A stretch of 64,000 nucleotides of DNA from Nostoc piscinale CENA21 (GTDB lineage Bacteria; Cyanobacteriota; Cyanobacteriia; Cyanobacteriales; Nostocaceae), in the NCBI RefSeq assembly GCF_001298445.1, contig NZ_CP012036.1:6945525-7009524 (forward strand), in the 5' to 3' direction. This document shows positions 1 through 9,149 of the stretch, one piece after another (position 1 is the stretch's first letter; each line of letters begins with the position of its first letter). The notes under the pieces were generated by a model, which made no database searches, was not told the origin of the DNA, and saw only the letters and a list, made by a program, of their open reading frames with translations. The position numbers and the translations under genes are program-made.

Positions 1-803
1 CCCAAGGTTTCCGAGTCTCCGCGCAGAATTTCTACTGCAAAGATGGGTAGGAGTGTCGTGTAAGACATACTTACTAAGCTGGCTACTGCTAGTAACAGCA
101 AAATTGAACGCACAGGCAGGAATTGATAAGCATATTGAAATCCTTCTTTCAACTTCTGCCATGTATTACTACTGTGTATTTCTACTGCTTTATGTGTAAT
201 CTGCATTGCAGAGATTGCCCAAATAGCCACCAGATAGCTGAGACTATCGTATAGAAAGCAATATCCTGCACCAAACTGAGCAATAAAAATTCCACCAACA
301 GCAGGGCCAATCAGACGCGCACCATTGAGAAAAGCGGCATTTAGCGCAATGGCATTTCCCATCAGTTCACGACTAACCATATCACTAACAAATGCTTGGC
401 GTACAGGAACATCTAAACCCTTCAGTAAACCCAAAAATGCACTCAGAGTTAACAATGTCCAAAAGTTTGACAAACCCAAAAATGTGATGATTGTTAGAAT
501 TGCAGATAAAGTTATACCTACAACTTGAAGTAGCAGCAACAGGTGATGACGGTTGTAGCGATCGGCTAAAATGCCTGAAATTGGGGCTAGTGCAAACACT
601 GGTAATTGACCAAAAAATCCTGCTAACCCCAACAGTAAAGCTGAATCAGTTAATTGATAAATCAGCCAGAGAATTGTTACTTGTGTCATGAAATTACCTG
701 TCATTGACAATGCTTGCCCAGCAAAGTACAGGCGATAATTGGGGGATCTAAAGGCAGGTAAATCAAGATTTAACTTGAATCTAAACTGAGAGAGTAATTT
801 CAT
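1..803 (-). CDS. MFS exporter, C-terminus cut by window edge
   Basis: Reading the minus strand from an ATG at 803 gives about 267 residues without a stop up to the window edge. After a short cytosolic N-terminus (FRSPNYRLYFAGQ) come at least six hydrophobic segments. The loop after TM2 contains GILADRYNRHH, the classical MFS motif A region. The sequence type (LDVPVRQAFVSDMV, GPAVGG) matches the MFS_3/enterobactin-exporter-like group of drug or metabolite exporters. It lies about 100 bp downstream of the AprA-like operon on the same strand, separated by a hairpin, so it may be an independent unit or a read-through gene. The substrate cannot be inferred. Confidence 0.8.
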   Translation of the reverse strand, partial: MKLLSQFRFKLNLDLPAFRSPNYRLYFAGQALSMTGNFMTQVTILWLIYQLTDSALLLGLAGFFGQLPVFALAPISGILADRYNRHHLLLLLQVVGITLSAILTIITFLGLSNFWTLLTLSAFLGLLKGLDVPVRQAFVSDMVSRELMGNAIALNAAFLNGARLIGPAVGGIFIAQFGAGYCFLYDSLSYLVAIWAISAMQITHKAVEIHSSNTWQKLKEGFQYAYQFLPVRSILLLLAVASLVSMSYTTLLPIFAVEILRGDSETL

Positions 804-845
804 TAATTAAGTAAAAAATGTCACACTCTGCGCTGACTTTGCGTA

Positions 846-887
846 CCTCTGCGTTTAAAGCCTTTTTAACGCAAAAGTACGCAGAGG
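846..887. terminator. Inverted repeat between AprA-like operon and MFS gene
   Basis: CCTCTGCGT (846-854) is complementary to ACGCAGAGG (879-887), with an inner complementary GCGTT/AACGC. The flanking phrase GCGTACCTCTGCGTTTAAA recurs around 21222-21240 after ssuD, so this is a dispersed Nostoc-type intergenic repeat that could act as a terminator or mRNA-stabilising hairpin. Confidence 0.5.
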
Positions 888-905
888 TTTTCTCAAGATA
901 ATTAA

Positions 906-2516
906 TTACGCTGTTACTAATTCTCGGTTAGCAACTACTGACTCAGGTTTGACCCAAATCTGATCTAAGCCACCACTCAGCAGGCGATATTGTTGGTTGG
1001 GGTCTTGTTGTGGATAGTCCATACGCTTGTGCATACCTCTGGTTTCTTGGCGTTGCAAACCACTGTTGTACATCCACCGCGCCGTAGCAACCATCGCAGC
1101 AGCTTCGCGCGATCGCAAAATTTGGCTATCATCTGGTGTGTGGCTATGGCGGATTTCTTGCCAGAGGTCATCAAGTCTTTCTAGAGAGGCACTTAACCCT
1201 GTAGCACTGCGGAAAAGGTTGCGATCGTAAGGGAAAACTTCAGCTTGAGTTGCGGCGATCGCTTCATCTGGGGAGAATTTATGATGACCATCTCCATGCA
1301 ATCCCGCTTCCCCTATTCCATGTACACTGCGCTGGCTGGCCTTTCCTCCCAAACTCAGCGCATAGTTAGCAGCAAATTGTCCAGACCAGTACCCTGAAGA
1401 CATTGCCCAAGCTGCATTATGGCTACCACCACCAGTGAAGCCACCACAGATTAATTCTCTAGTTGCTGCATCTCCCGCCGCATAAAGTCCATTAACGGAG
1501 GTAGCACAGGTATAATCTGCAATCCGAATTCCACCAGTACCGCGTACAGTTCCTTCCAAACGTAAGGTTACAGGGAACCTTTGTGTGAAGGGATCAATAC
1601 CAGCGCGATCGAAGGGTACAAAGAAGTTAGGCTGAGATGACCGCATCCAGGCTTTTGTTTCTTCATCCATGTTTTGGTCAAGACGAGCATACACTGGCTG
1701 AGTCAACAAAGTTTTGGCAATCACTGAACGACCGCGCTTTGAACCTGCACCTTCAATGACTGTGCCATCTTCATACGTGAAAGAAGCCCAATCGTAATAC
1801 CGAGTCTTGGTGACAGAAGAAAACGCTGGAGAGATGGCATAGGCATTAGAAAATTCCATCCCAGAGAAGTCAGCACCCGCTTCAGCTGCCATCAATAGAC
1901 CATCTCCTGTGAGGACATTGCAACCCAGAGCCTTACTTAAGAAAGCACAGCCACCTGTAGCAATCACAACTGCTCCGGCTCGGACTGTCCAACGTTCCCC
2001 TGATTGGCGATTAATTCCCTTAGCGCCAGCTACAGCACCTTCGGCATCCAGCAACAACTCTAAAGCGGGGCTGTGGTCTAAAATTTTTACTCCTGCTTGC
2101 TTAATTTTTCGCCGCATGAACCGCATATAATCTGGCCCTTGTAAGGAGCGACGGATAACTTTGCCATCAACATCAACACTGAAAGGATAGCCTTCATCTG
2201 CTAGGGAGTTAATGTTGTCGTAGGTGCGATCTAATACCTTAGTCATCCACTGCCGATCTGCCAGAAAACCTCCCATTGCTTCCCGACTGGCCATTGCTGC
2301 TTCTCGTTGTTCTGGGTCTGGTGGAACATACCATACGCCATTACCAGAAGCGGCAGCTGCACCACTTGTACCGCAGTAACCTTTGTCTACTAAAACGACT
2401 TTTGCACCACTAGTAGCTGCACTCCACGCTGCCCAAGTTCCAGCAGGGCCACCACCAATAATTAAGACATCTGTGGTTAAGTTAACACCAGAAGCATTTT
2501 GAAGAGAGTAGGTCAT
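906..2516 (-). CDS. AprA-like FAD oxidoreductase (paralog 1)
   Basis: This is a 536-residue flavoprotein of the fumarate reductase/succinate dehydrogenase/adenylylsulfate reductase alpha superfamily. The N-terminal dinucleotide-binding motif is VLIIGGGPAGTWAAW, and a second FAD motif near the C-terminal third reads GLYAAGDAATRELICGGF. The start is set at 2516 because AAAGGAG precedes that ATG at good spacing; the longer in-frame extension overlaps the upstream gene's 3' flank and has no family character. It is closely similar throughout to the gene at 4046-5674. It is the last gene of the operon flavoprotein 2 - ferredoxin - binding lipoprotein - flavoprotein 1. A role in cytosolic oxidation or reduction of a sulfur compound is inferred from AprAB likeness and the sulfonate-type binding protein. 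The substrate is unknown. Confidence 0.8.
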   Translation of the reverse strand: MTYSLQNASGVNLTTDVLIIGGGPAGTWAAWSAATSGAKVVLVDKGYCGTSGAAAASGNGVWYVPPDPEQREAAMASREAMGGFLADRQWMTKVLDRTYDNINSLADEGYPFSVDVDGKVIRRSLQGPDYMRFMRRKIKQAGVKILDHSPALELLLDAEGAVAGAKGINRQSGERWTVRAGAVVIATGGCAFLSKALGCNVLTGDGLLMAAEAGADFSGMEFSNAYAISPAFSSVTKTRYYDWASFTYEDGTVIEGAGSKRGRSVIAKTLLTQPVYARLDQNMDEETKAWMRSSQPNFFVPFDRAGIDPFTQRFPVTLRLEGTVRGTGGIRIADYTCATSVNGLYAAGDAATRELICGGFTGGGSHNAAWAMSSGYWSGQFAANYALSLGGKASQRSVHGIGEAGLHGDGHHKFSPDEAIAATQAEVFPYDRNLFRSATGLSASLERLDDLWQEIRHSHTPDDSQILRSREAAAMVATARWMYNSGLQRQETRGMHKRMDYPQQDPNQQYRLLSGGLDQIWVKPESVVANRELVTA

Positions 2517-2593
2517 GAAATTTACTCCTTTAAAAGTCAGAAAAGGGGAAGGGCAGAACTTCCCCAAGAGCGAGGCAAAACATGGAAACATTT

Positions 2594-3640
2594 TTAAGGA
2601 TTGGGGAATTGCCAATCTTTGATATCAAAATCTGATTTCAACAATTTCTGCTCGGCGAGAAACTGCTTTGTGGAATTTAAGAGTTTTAATCCTTCTGGTG
2701 TAAAAGGTTCTGTGGGATAAAGATTGATTGGGTAGGATTCTTTGGCGATCGCTAATGGCACATTTCCACTTGCTTGTGCCGCAAACTGATAAAATTCCTC
2801 TGGATTAGCTTTGATTTCCTGCAAAGCTTGTAGTCTCATTTGATTCCACTTTTGCGGTAGTTCTGGGTGACGAGAAAGAAAATTCTCTGTCACAACACTT
2901 ACCCCTGTCCCTACTAATCCCTGATGATCTTTAGCTTGATCAATCACAGGAAATCCTTGAGAAGCTAATGTCGGCCCAGCCCCCATTGCAAAGGGATAAG
3001 CAGCAATATGTCCTCTTTCTAATGCTGCTTTCGCATCAGCAGCAGGGATTTGTACTACCTTTACATCCTTAGCCAGCCCTTCTTTATCTAACAAACCCAT
3101 CAAATACCGATGCGGATAAGTACCTTTGGCAACTCCGATTTTTGTACCTTTAAGTTGTGCAACTGAGCCTACACCATTTTTACTAGTAATTAGCCAAGCA
3201 TTCTGACCAACTCTTGTCTGATTAATCAATCGGGTTGGTAAACCTGCGGCTCGACCAACTAAAGCTGGGGTGTCTCCATACAAACCCATATCTAATTGAC
3301 CGCTAACTAAGGCTTCGTTGAGTGCTGGGCCGCCTACAAAGGGAATAAATTTTACTTCTGTCACGCCCAAGCTTTTGAGCGCCGGAGTTAACTTCCCTTT
3401 TTGCAATGCCCAACCCTCTGGGCCAATTGGTAATTTGCTTTCAGAACTAATAAAACCAACTCGCAAAACCTGGGTTTTTGCTGTTGTCGAATTAGCTCCT
3501 GTATTAGATGAAGCGACAGCTGAGTTATTAGACTGGCCTTGTTGAGAAGTACAACCAGTAAGAGTAAATAAAAGGGCAACAGTTGTGACGGAAACTAAAA
3601 GACGATGAAGAAAACTGCACTCAATTACTTGGGAATTCAT
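2594..3640 (-). CDS. SsuA/TauA-like solute-binding lipoprotein
   Basis: This 348-residue periplasmic binding protein starts at the ATG at 3640, ten bases after the ferredoxin stop. The signal peptide ends in the lipobox TLTGC (Cys about 30), followed by a Ser/Asn/Thr-rich linker. The mature part has the NMT1/SsuA pattern: LRVGFISSESK at the start, EALVSGQLDMGLYGDTPALVG, LKGTKIGVAKGTYPHRYLMG and RHPELPQKW. Family knowledge suggests capture of an aliphatic sulfonate, taurine or sulfate-ester type ligand. No permease or ATPase partner lies in the window, so it is either an orphan receptor or shares a transporter encoded elsewhere. It sits inside an operon with two AprA-like flavoproteins and a ferredoxin, which suggests its ligand feeds that redox system. 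Confidence 0.8.
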   Translation of the reverse strand: MNSQVIECSFLHRLLVSVTTVALLFTLTGCTSQQGQSNNSAVASSNTGANSTTAKTQVLRVGFISSESKLPIGPEGWALQKGKLTPALKSLGVTEVKFIPFVGGPALNEALVSGQLDMGLYGDTPALVGRAAGLPTRLINQTRVGQNAWLITSKNGVGSVAQLKGTKIGVAKGTYPHRYLMGLLDKEGLAKDVKVVQIPAADAKAALERGHIAAYPFAMGAGPTLASQGFPVIDQAKDHQGLVGTGVSVVTENFLSRHPELPQKWNQMRLQALQEIKANPEEFYQFAAQASGNVPLAIAKESYPINLYPTEPFTPEGLKLLNSTKQFLAEQKLLKSDFDIKDWQFPNP

Positions 3641-3650
3641 AGAGTGGGAA

Positions 3651-4049
3651 TTACGAATTATTTTGCTGCGATCGCCAAGGTAAGATTCTGCCTTGATCAT
3701 CTGTAGGTAAATTGCTGCTACCTTGCATAACGGGATAGTAGTAAGCCGACTTCTCAGTTTTGGCTGCTGGTGTGCGTCCCTTTCCCCAGCCGACGTTTTT
3801 GCGATAACTACCAAGTAAGCCAGATGCTATCAAAGTTTGTTCATCCACTGGAACTGATTCATCTGCGTTGGGATCAACATACAGTGCATCTACGGGACAG
3901 TACAGTTCGCACATATAACAAGTTTGACAATCGCTCTGACGAGCAATTTTCGGCGCACGTCCTGGTACTGCGTCGAATACATTGGTAGGGCAGGCTGTGA
4001 CGCAAAGATTACATTTAATACACCTGGATTCACTGACTAATTCAATCAC
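3651..4049 (-). CDS. AprB-like 2x[4Fe-4S] ferredoxin
   Basis: This 132-residue protein carries two classical cluster motifs: Cys10, 13, 16 and 20 in CIKCNLCVTACP, and Cys41, 44, 47 and 51 in CQTCYMCELYCP. The C-terminal tail of about 70 residues is rich in aromatic residues and charge (GRTPAAKTEKSAYYYPVMQ), longer than in a plain bacterial ferredoxin and reminiscent of the AprB tail. It starts with GTG at 4049, overlapping the TGA of the upstream flavoprotein (GTGA arrangement), so translation is probably coupled. It most likely passes electrons to or from one or both AprA-like subunits, as AprB does for AprA. That pairing is inference from gene order. Confidence 0.82.
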   Translation of the reverse strand: MIELVSESRCIKCNLCVTACPTNVFDAVPGRAPKIARQSDCQTCYMCELYCPVDALYVDPNADESVPVDEQTLIASGLLGSYRKNVGWGKGRTPAAKTEKSAYYYPVMQGSSNLPTDDQGRILPWRSQQNNS

Positions 4050-5674
4050 AGTGCAACTAACTCCCGATTAACGATTTCTTGTTCAGGTTTTGCCCAAACT
4101 GTATCTAATCCGCCACTAATTAACCGATATTTTTGGTTAGCATCTTGTTGCGGATAATCTTGATGTTTGTGCATTCCACGAGTTTCTGTTCTAGCTTGTG
4201 CTGAAGTATACATCCATCTGGCAGTGGCCACCATTGCTGCCGCTTCTCTGGCTGGTAATGCTTGGCTATCAGAGGGTGCAGCACTATCACGAATTTCTCG
4301 CCATAAACTATGCAATCTTTCTAAGGAATCGCTTAAGCCTTGTTCTGTACGGAAGAGGTTGCGGTCATAAGGTAAGACTTCGGCTTGAGTAGCTTGAATA
4401 ACCTCTTGCGGATTAAAAGTATGACTACTCTCAGAACTAACAGCCGCCTGTCCAATTGAATGCACTCGTCGTTTATTAGCCTTGTCTCCCAATTGACGAG
4501 CATGGTTAGCCGCAGCTTGTCCTGACCAATAGCCAGAAGACATTGCCCAAGCAGCATTGTAACTACCGCCACCTGTAAACCCACCACAGATTAATTCTCG
4601 TGTGGCAGCATCTCCAGCCGCATAAAGTCCAAGTACTGAAGTTGCACAAGAATTATCAACAATCCGAATTCCGCCAGTACCTCGTACTGTGCCTTCTAAA
4701 CGCAGAGTTACTGGGAAGCGTTGGGTAAAGGGGTCAATTCCTTTACGGTCAAATGGTAAAAAGAAGTTGTGCTGGATAGTTCGCATCCAAGTGCGGACTT
4801 CTTCTGGAGTTTCATGGAGGCTACAATACACAGGCTGGGTGAGCAATGTCTTGGCAATTACTGAACGTCCCCGTTGTGAACCAGCACCTTCAATTACTGT
4901 GCCATCTTCGTAAGTAAATGTAGCCCAACGATAAAAAGCTCCTTTTGTGACAGAAGCAAATGCAGGCGTGAGAGCATAGGAATTAGAGAATTCCATCCCA
5001 GACATTTCCGCCCCAGCTTCAGCCGCCATTAAATAACCATCGCCAGTCAAGACATTGCAACCGAGGGCTTTACTCAAGAAAGCACAACCACCCGTCGCAA
5101 TAATTACTGCTCCTGCTCGGACTGTCCAGTGTCCACCTGCTTGACGACGGATTCCTTTTGCCCCAGCTACTGCGCCTGTTTGGTCTACTAGCAATTCTAA
5201 AGCGGGGCTATGGTCAAGAATTTGTACTCCAGCTTTCTTGATTTGCTTACGCATCAGACGCATATACTCTGCACCTTGCTGGAGGGAACGATAATAAGGT
5301 TGTCCTTGCTGGTCAGGAGGAAAAGGATAACCCCAATCACCTAACTGATGCAGATTTGCATGAGTCCGGTCTAATACTCGCTCCATCCAATCTCGCTCTG
5401 ATAAAAACCCTCCTAAAGCTTCTCGACTTGCCATAGCGGTTTCACGTTGCTCAGGGTTTGCTACATACCACACACTGGTTCCACCAGAGGCAGTTGCACC
5501 ACTAGAGCCACAATAGCCTTTGTCTACTAAAATCACCCTGGCTCCACTAGCAGCAGCACTGTAAGCTGCCCAAGTACCAGCCGGGCCGCCGCCAATTACT
5601 AAAACGTCAGCCTCTAAATCTAGATTGGAGTCAGTAGTAAATGATGGCTCAGACGCTAATTGATTTGCGCTCAC
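4046..5674 (-). CDS. AprA-like FAD oxidoreductase (paralog 2, operon head)
   Basis: This 542-residue flavoprotein is closely similar over its whole length to the gene at 906-2516. It has an N-terminal VLVIGGGPAGTWAAYSAA, the substrate-domain segment IDPFTQRFPVTLRLEGTVRG shared by both copies, and GLYAAGDAATRELICGGF. The start is a GTG at 5674, preceded by AAGGAGTGAGA. It is the first gene of the four-gene operon and overlaps the ferredoxin start by four bases. Two flavoproteins with a single ferredoxin may mean alternate catalytic subunits or a heteromeric pair. Family membership (FAD_binding_2, AprA/SdhA-like) is clear. The reaction is not known from sequence. Confidence 0.82.
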   Translation of the reverse strand: MSANQLASEPSFTTDSNLDLEADVLVIGGGPAGTWAAYSAAASGARVILVDKGYCGSSGATASGGTSVWYVANPEQRETAMASREALGGFLSERDWMERVLDRTHANLHQLGDWGYPFPPDQQGQPYYRSLQQGAEYMRLMRKQIKKAGVQILDHSPALELLVDQTGAVAGAKGIRRQAGGHWTVRAGAVIIATGGCAFLSKALGCNVLTGDGYLMAAEAGAEMSGMEFSNSYALTPAFASVTKGAFYRWATFTYEDGTVIEGAGSQRGRSVIAKTLLTQPVYCSLHETPEEVRTWMRTIQHNFFLPFDRKGIDPFTQRFPVTLRLEGTVRGTGGIRIVDNSCATSVLGLYAAGDAATRELICGGFTGGGSYNAAWAMSSGYWSGQAAANHARQLGDKANKRRVHSIGQAAVSSESSHTFNPQEVIQATQAEVLPYDRNLFRTEQGLSDSLERLHSLWREIRDSAAPSDSQALPAREAAAMVATARWMYTSAQARTETRGMHKHQDYPQQDANQKYRLISGGLDTVWAKPEQEIVNRELVAL

Positions 5675-5821
5675 TAGCTCTCACTCCTTAATTCATAGAC
5701 AGTCATATTTTTAAAATCACAGGCATAACTAGCTAAATTCATCTGTGCATAACTTAGAGAAGGACTGGAAGACTTATTTGTAAGGTAATACAGATGATTG
5801 CCGATAAAATACTAATCATCG

Positions 5822-5835
5822 ACCGATTTAACGGT
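5822..5835. promoter_or_regulatory. ACCG/CGGT palindrome upstream of AprA-like operon
   Basis: ACCGATTTAACGGT is a short palindrome about 150 bp before the operon start. It resembles the ACCGT/ACGGT half-sites seen upstream of several other genes here (9076-9113, 12228, 19915-20012, 26901, 29778). A shared regulator is inference. Confidence 0.3.
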
Positions 5836-5971
5836 GATTAATTGAGCAGTATTGCATAGCATTAGATAAAATTCAAGTTATTTGCAATTAAAATATATGT
5901 AAATCTAAATTTATTATACACGAATAGTTAGAATAACTAAATATAAGACTACTTCGGTTTATACTGAACTA

Positions 5972-6120
5972 AATAGGACTGACGCACGGGTAAGGAAGAA
6001 CGAACCGCATAGACGCGTCAGCGGCTACTCTTCCGAGTTCTCCGAAGGAGTACTTGCAGGGTAGGACACAAAGTACACGAAGACGTAAGAGTTTGAGAGA
6101 GTTTTTGCGTAAGTCCTATT
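5972..6120. mobile_element. MITE-like element with AATAGGACT termini
   Basis: The left end AATAGGACTGACGCA (5972-) is the near-perfect inverse of the right end TGCGTAAGTCCTATT (ending 6120). The element is about 149 bp and has no coding capacity. Terminal GGACTTACGCA-type repeats are familiar in Nostoc-type genomes. I could not identify a clear target-site duplication. Confidence 0.5.
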
Positions 6121-6610
6121 CTCATTAAAATGCTTAGTGACTTTTTTGAAAAAGACATCTTGCTTTTTTCAGATGTTTGTGGGAAATTCTATTTTATCAT
6201 TAAGTACAGTAAATCTATCTACTTACAGTGCATTGGCTATTGATGATAAACAGCTTGGCTGTCAATCGTGAACTGCATAAGTCAGTATCTATAGATAGTT
6301 GAAAAGCTCTAGGAAAAGCTTCCTTAGAGGCTGTTGATTATTGATTCTAGACTGCAAAGTTTTAGTTTAAGAGTCTGGGATTTCTAAGAATAAATTATCC
6401 CCAATTGTGGGGTGAGCATCTTGCCCATCCTTGAGATAGGGTTTGGTTAACGTGCTTATTTGTAGCTGTCTTCTACTAACAATACTTAATGTTGAAACTA
6501 CCCTGGCTTGGTGTTGCTTTGCGTCTTTGCTAAGAGATTAGTTTGACAGAGCTTAATTTTTGATAGTGCAATCTCAAAATTGTAGACTTTAACAACGAAA
6601 ATTCATCATT

Positions 6611-8445
6611 ATGCAACCCGATAACAATTCTCATCAACCTCCTCAAGACAATACACAATTGCAAACTGAAACGACAAGTCCTCACTCTCGTAATAGTAGA
6701 AAAGGACTTGGTAGATTTTTTTTTACGAGACGGTGTAAATAGACGTTCATTTCTCAGACACGCTAGTTTTTTTTACTGCTACTAGCGTTATTGCAGGAAT
6801 GATTGGTTCGCCTTTCGGTTCTTCAAAGAAAGGAGATATTGTACAAGCTAAGGAAATTGCTTCGGGTAGAAATGGTTTTAAAGATTTTGAGTATATCAAG
6901 TTTCGCCAACGAGCCTTTCAAGTGCGTATTCAAGCAGCGCAAAATAATCAGCAGATTGAGATCCCACCGCATCCTACGAACGGTGATGAGGAACGCTATC
7001 CTAACAAAATTGCTACTGATACTAGAGGATTGCCACACAATCAAAGAGGTGAAGTTGATTTAAAAGCTTACGAATCTTTGGCTAAGGCTTTAAAAACACA
7101 GAACCCAGATGACTACGAAAGGATTATCTTAGGTGGTGCAAGAAAATTAGTTAACCCTCAAGGGCCTTTGGCCGTTAGCCTAGAAGGAATCAACGCTTCC
7201 CAGATATCAGTTCCGCCACCACCAACTTTAGATAGTGCAGAACAAGCAGTAGAGGCAGTAGAACTTTACTGGCAAGCTTTATTAAGAGATGTACCTTTTC
7301 ATAGGTTTGATAGAGATGAAAATGTCTTAGCGGCGATCGCTGAACTGAATAGTCTTTCCTCATTCCGAGGGCCAAAACAGAACGGTATTGTTACTCCTCA
7401 AACCTTATTTCGTGGCAATGTTATTTATGTTGATAAACGCGATCGCTCTGGTAGAACAGCAAAATACGTTACTCCTCCAGGAGTGACAGATGGCCCTTAT
7501 ATTTCTCAATTCCTGTTGCGGGAAATTCCTTACAACACTCAGGTTATTTCACCACTGATTCGTACTGCCCTTGCTGGTAGGGAAAATGACTTCCTAACTA
7601 ATTATAATGAATGGCTAACTGTTCAGAATGGCGGTAATTCTGGCAAGTCCATTAAGTATGATCCGACACGTCGTTTTGTATTCACTGTTCGCGATCTAGG
7701 TGAATTAGCACATATCGGTGGGGCTTTGTTCTTCGGAGCTTTCTTAATTCTTAGTGGTAGTAACGCGCCTTTGAATCCTGGTAATCCCTATATCAACTCC
7801 AAAACTCAACAAGGTTCTGCGGCTACATTTGCACCAGCACATTTTCAAGCCTTACTCAACTTGGCTCCCTCGCGGGCAATCAGAGCTTCATATTGGCAAA
7901 AGTATTATGTCCATCGACGTTTACGGCCAGAAGCTTATGGTGGACTGATTTACAACAACATTGTCAATAGAACTAACTACCCAATTAATTCTGAGGTCTT
8001 AAAGTCCACAGCTTTAGCTCGAACGTTTAGCACATTTGGCACTTATCTATTACCCCATGCTTACCCAGAAGGCGCACCATTCCATCCTTCCTACACTGGT
8101 GGTGCTGCCTCTATTGCTGGTGTGCAAGCTACATTGTTGAAAGCCTTTTTTGACGAGAACTTTATCCTTCCCAATCCTGTAGAACCCGATCCCAGCGACC
8201 CAACCAAACTAATTCCCTATAGTGGGACACCTTTGACAGTCGGTGGAGAGTTGAATAAATTAGCCACAAACTATTACATTGGTCGTGGTCACGGTGGTAT
8301 CCATTGGCGTTCGGATGGTGCAGCTGGCTTGGCTTTGGGTGAAGAAATTGCAATCAGTATACTCAGAGATGAAAGACTAGGATACAACGAGAAATTTAAC
8401 GGTTTTACTTTCACCAAATTTGACGGTACGAAAGTTACAGTCTAA
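6611..8445 (+). CDS. Vanadium-dependent haloperoxidase-like protein (two apparent N-terminal frameshifts)
   Basis: The C-terminal 548 residues read openly from 6799. Algal-type vanadium haloperoxidase motifs are visible: KYYVHRRLRPEAYGG (vanadate-binding Lys/Arg) and GRGHGGIHWRSDG (vanadate-ligating His). The family's SGH acid-base motif is replaced: HPSYTGGAAS stands where HPSYPSGHA is usual, so the catalytic His appears to be missing. The real N-terminus starts at the ATG at 6611. If one T is removed from T9 (6716-6724) and one from T8 (6767-6774), it gives a continuous protein with a Tat-like signal NRRSFLRHASFF. The protein is thus probably exported. The region may be a true pseudogene, but homopolymer miscalls look more likely. 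Function could be halogenation, or phosphatase-like chemistry given the changed motif. Confidence 0.75.
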
Positions 8446-8461
8446 ATCGATTGGGCATAGA

Positions 8462-8509
8462 GAAAGCAGTTGCTTTACTTGAGAACTCATAAGTGGAGTA
8501 ACTGCTTTC
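8462..8509 (+). terminator. Hairpin after haloperoxidase gene
   Basis: GAAAGCAGT at the left end and ACTGCTTTC at the right end pair across a 48-nt palindromic stretch that begins 17 bp after the stop codon. No strong U-tract follows, so it may be a terminator or a 3' stabiliser. Confidence 0.45.
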
Positions 8510-8567
8510 ATAGGGCAATTTTATGAAGAACTAGGCTTGGTATATTGGTTAATGACTACGCAACCAA

Positions 8568-9005
8568 TTATAAGAATTGATCTATGTAAAGCACACGCAG
8601 CATAGACTTTATTGCTAGTTTTGCCATCTCTTCTAGCTCTTCTTCATAATATTCTGGTTTTTCCAGAAGATGATCATCTTGAGTCGGGTATTCAACATGC
8701 ACCCACTGATTTCTATATTTTCTAAGTTTATGCAAACTGTTATTCAAATCATTCGGTAATCCTGCATTTTCAATAAGATGATATAAACCCCATCCTTTTG
8801 TCTGAACTGGATCAAAGTACACATACCTTAAATGAGATTCAATAGCAGCTTGTGCTGCTAAAATCGCAGCTAAATTAGCTCCTGAACAGAACGCTAATTC
8901 AGCATCTTTAGCAAGAAAAGTTGACCACTCAGAAAGAATTACACCACCCAGAAGCAACTCTTCCTCTAACGTATTGATATAATTCCACTTCTCTTGTTCG
9001 TTCAT
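8568..9005 (-). CDS. HEPN-like all-alpha protein
   Basis: This 145-residue protein is predicted largely helical and acidic, without signal peptide or membrane segment. The segment LRKYRNQWVHVEYP contains an R-x4-H motif (RNQWVH) in a setting typical of HEPN domains, after a helix with IESHLRYVY. HEPN proteins are often RNases in toxin or abortive-infection modules. No partner nucleotidyltransferase or antitoxin is adjacent, so toxicity is not supported by context. It converges with the haloperoxidase gene and is divergent from the methyltransferase operon. The start ATG at 9005 is weakly supported by the local A/T-rich leader. Confidence 0.45.
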   Translation of the reverse strand: MNEQEKWNYINTLEEELLLGGVILSEWSTFLAKDAELAFCSGANLAAILAAQAAIESHLRYVYFDPVQTKGWGLYHLIENAGLPNDLNNSLHKLRKYRNQWVHVEYPTQDDHLLEKPEYYEEELEEMAKLAIKSMLRVLYIDQFL

Positions 9006-9075
9006 TTTTTATACATTATGACTACAAAATAAGACTTGATTTTATCTAAATATCTGTGATACTCTGCTTTCATTC

Positions 9076-9113
9076 ACAAAATACGGTTACTCGATAAGTT
9101 AACCGTATTTTGT
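9076..9113. promoter_or_regulatory. Perfect 14-bp-arm operator palindrome
   Basis: ACAAAATACGGTTA (9076-9089) and TAACCGTATTTTGT (9100-9113) are exact inverse complements around a 10-bp centre with CGAT. The site lies 36 bp before the methyltransferase start, between it and the divergent HEPN-like gene, a typical operator position. A dimeric repressor or activator is expected. Identity is unknown; the in-window Rrf2 and LysR regulators are candidates. Confidence 0.6.
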
Positions 9114-9149
9114 AGATGTACAGTGTGCATTAAACGGGAATCACCCCTT

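Larger units (their letters stand above)
5675..6610. other. Long intergenic region upstream of AprA-like operon
   Basis: No convincing gene is seen here. The region should carry the promoters of the minus-strand flavoprotein operon and the plus-strand haloperoxidase. It contains an ACCG-N6-CGGT palindrome (5822-5835) and a MITE-like element (5972-6120), which are listed separately. Confidence 0.6.
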
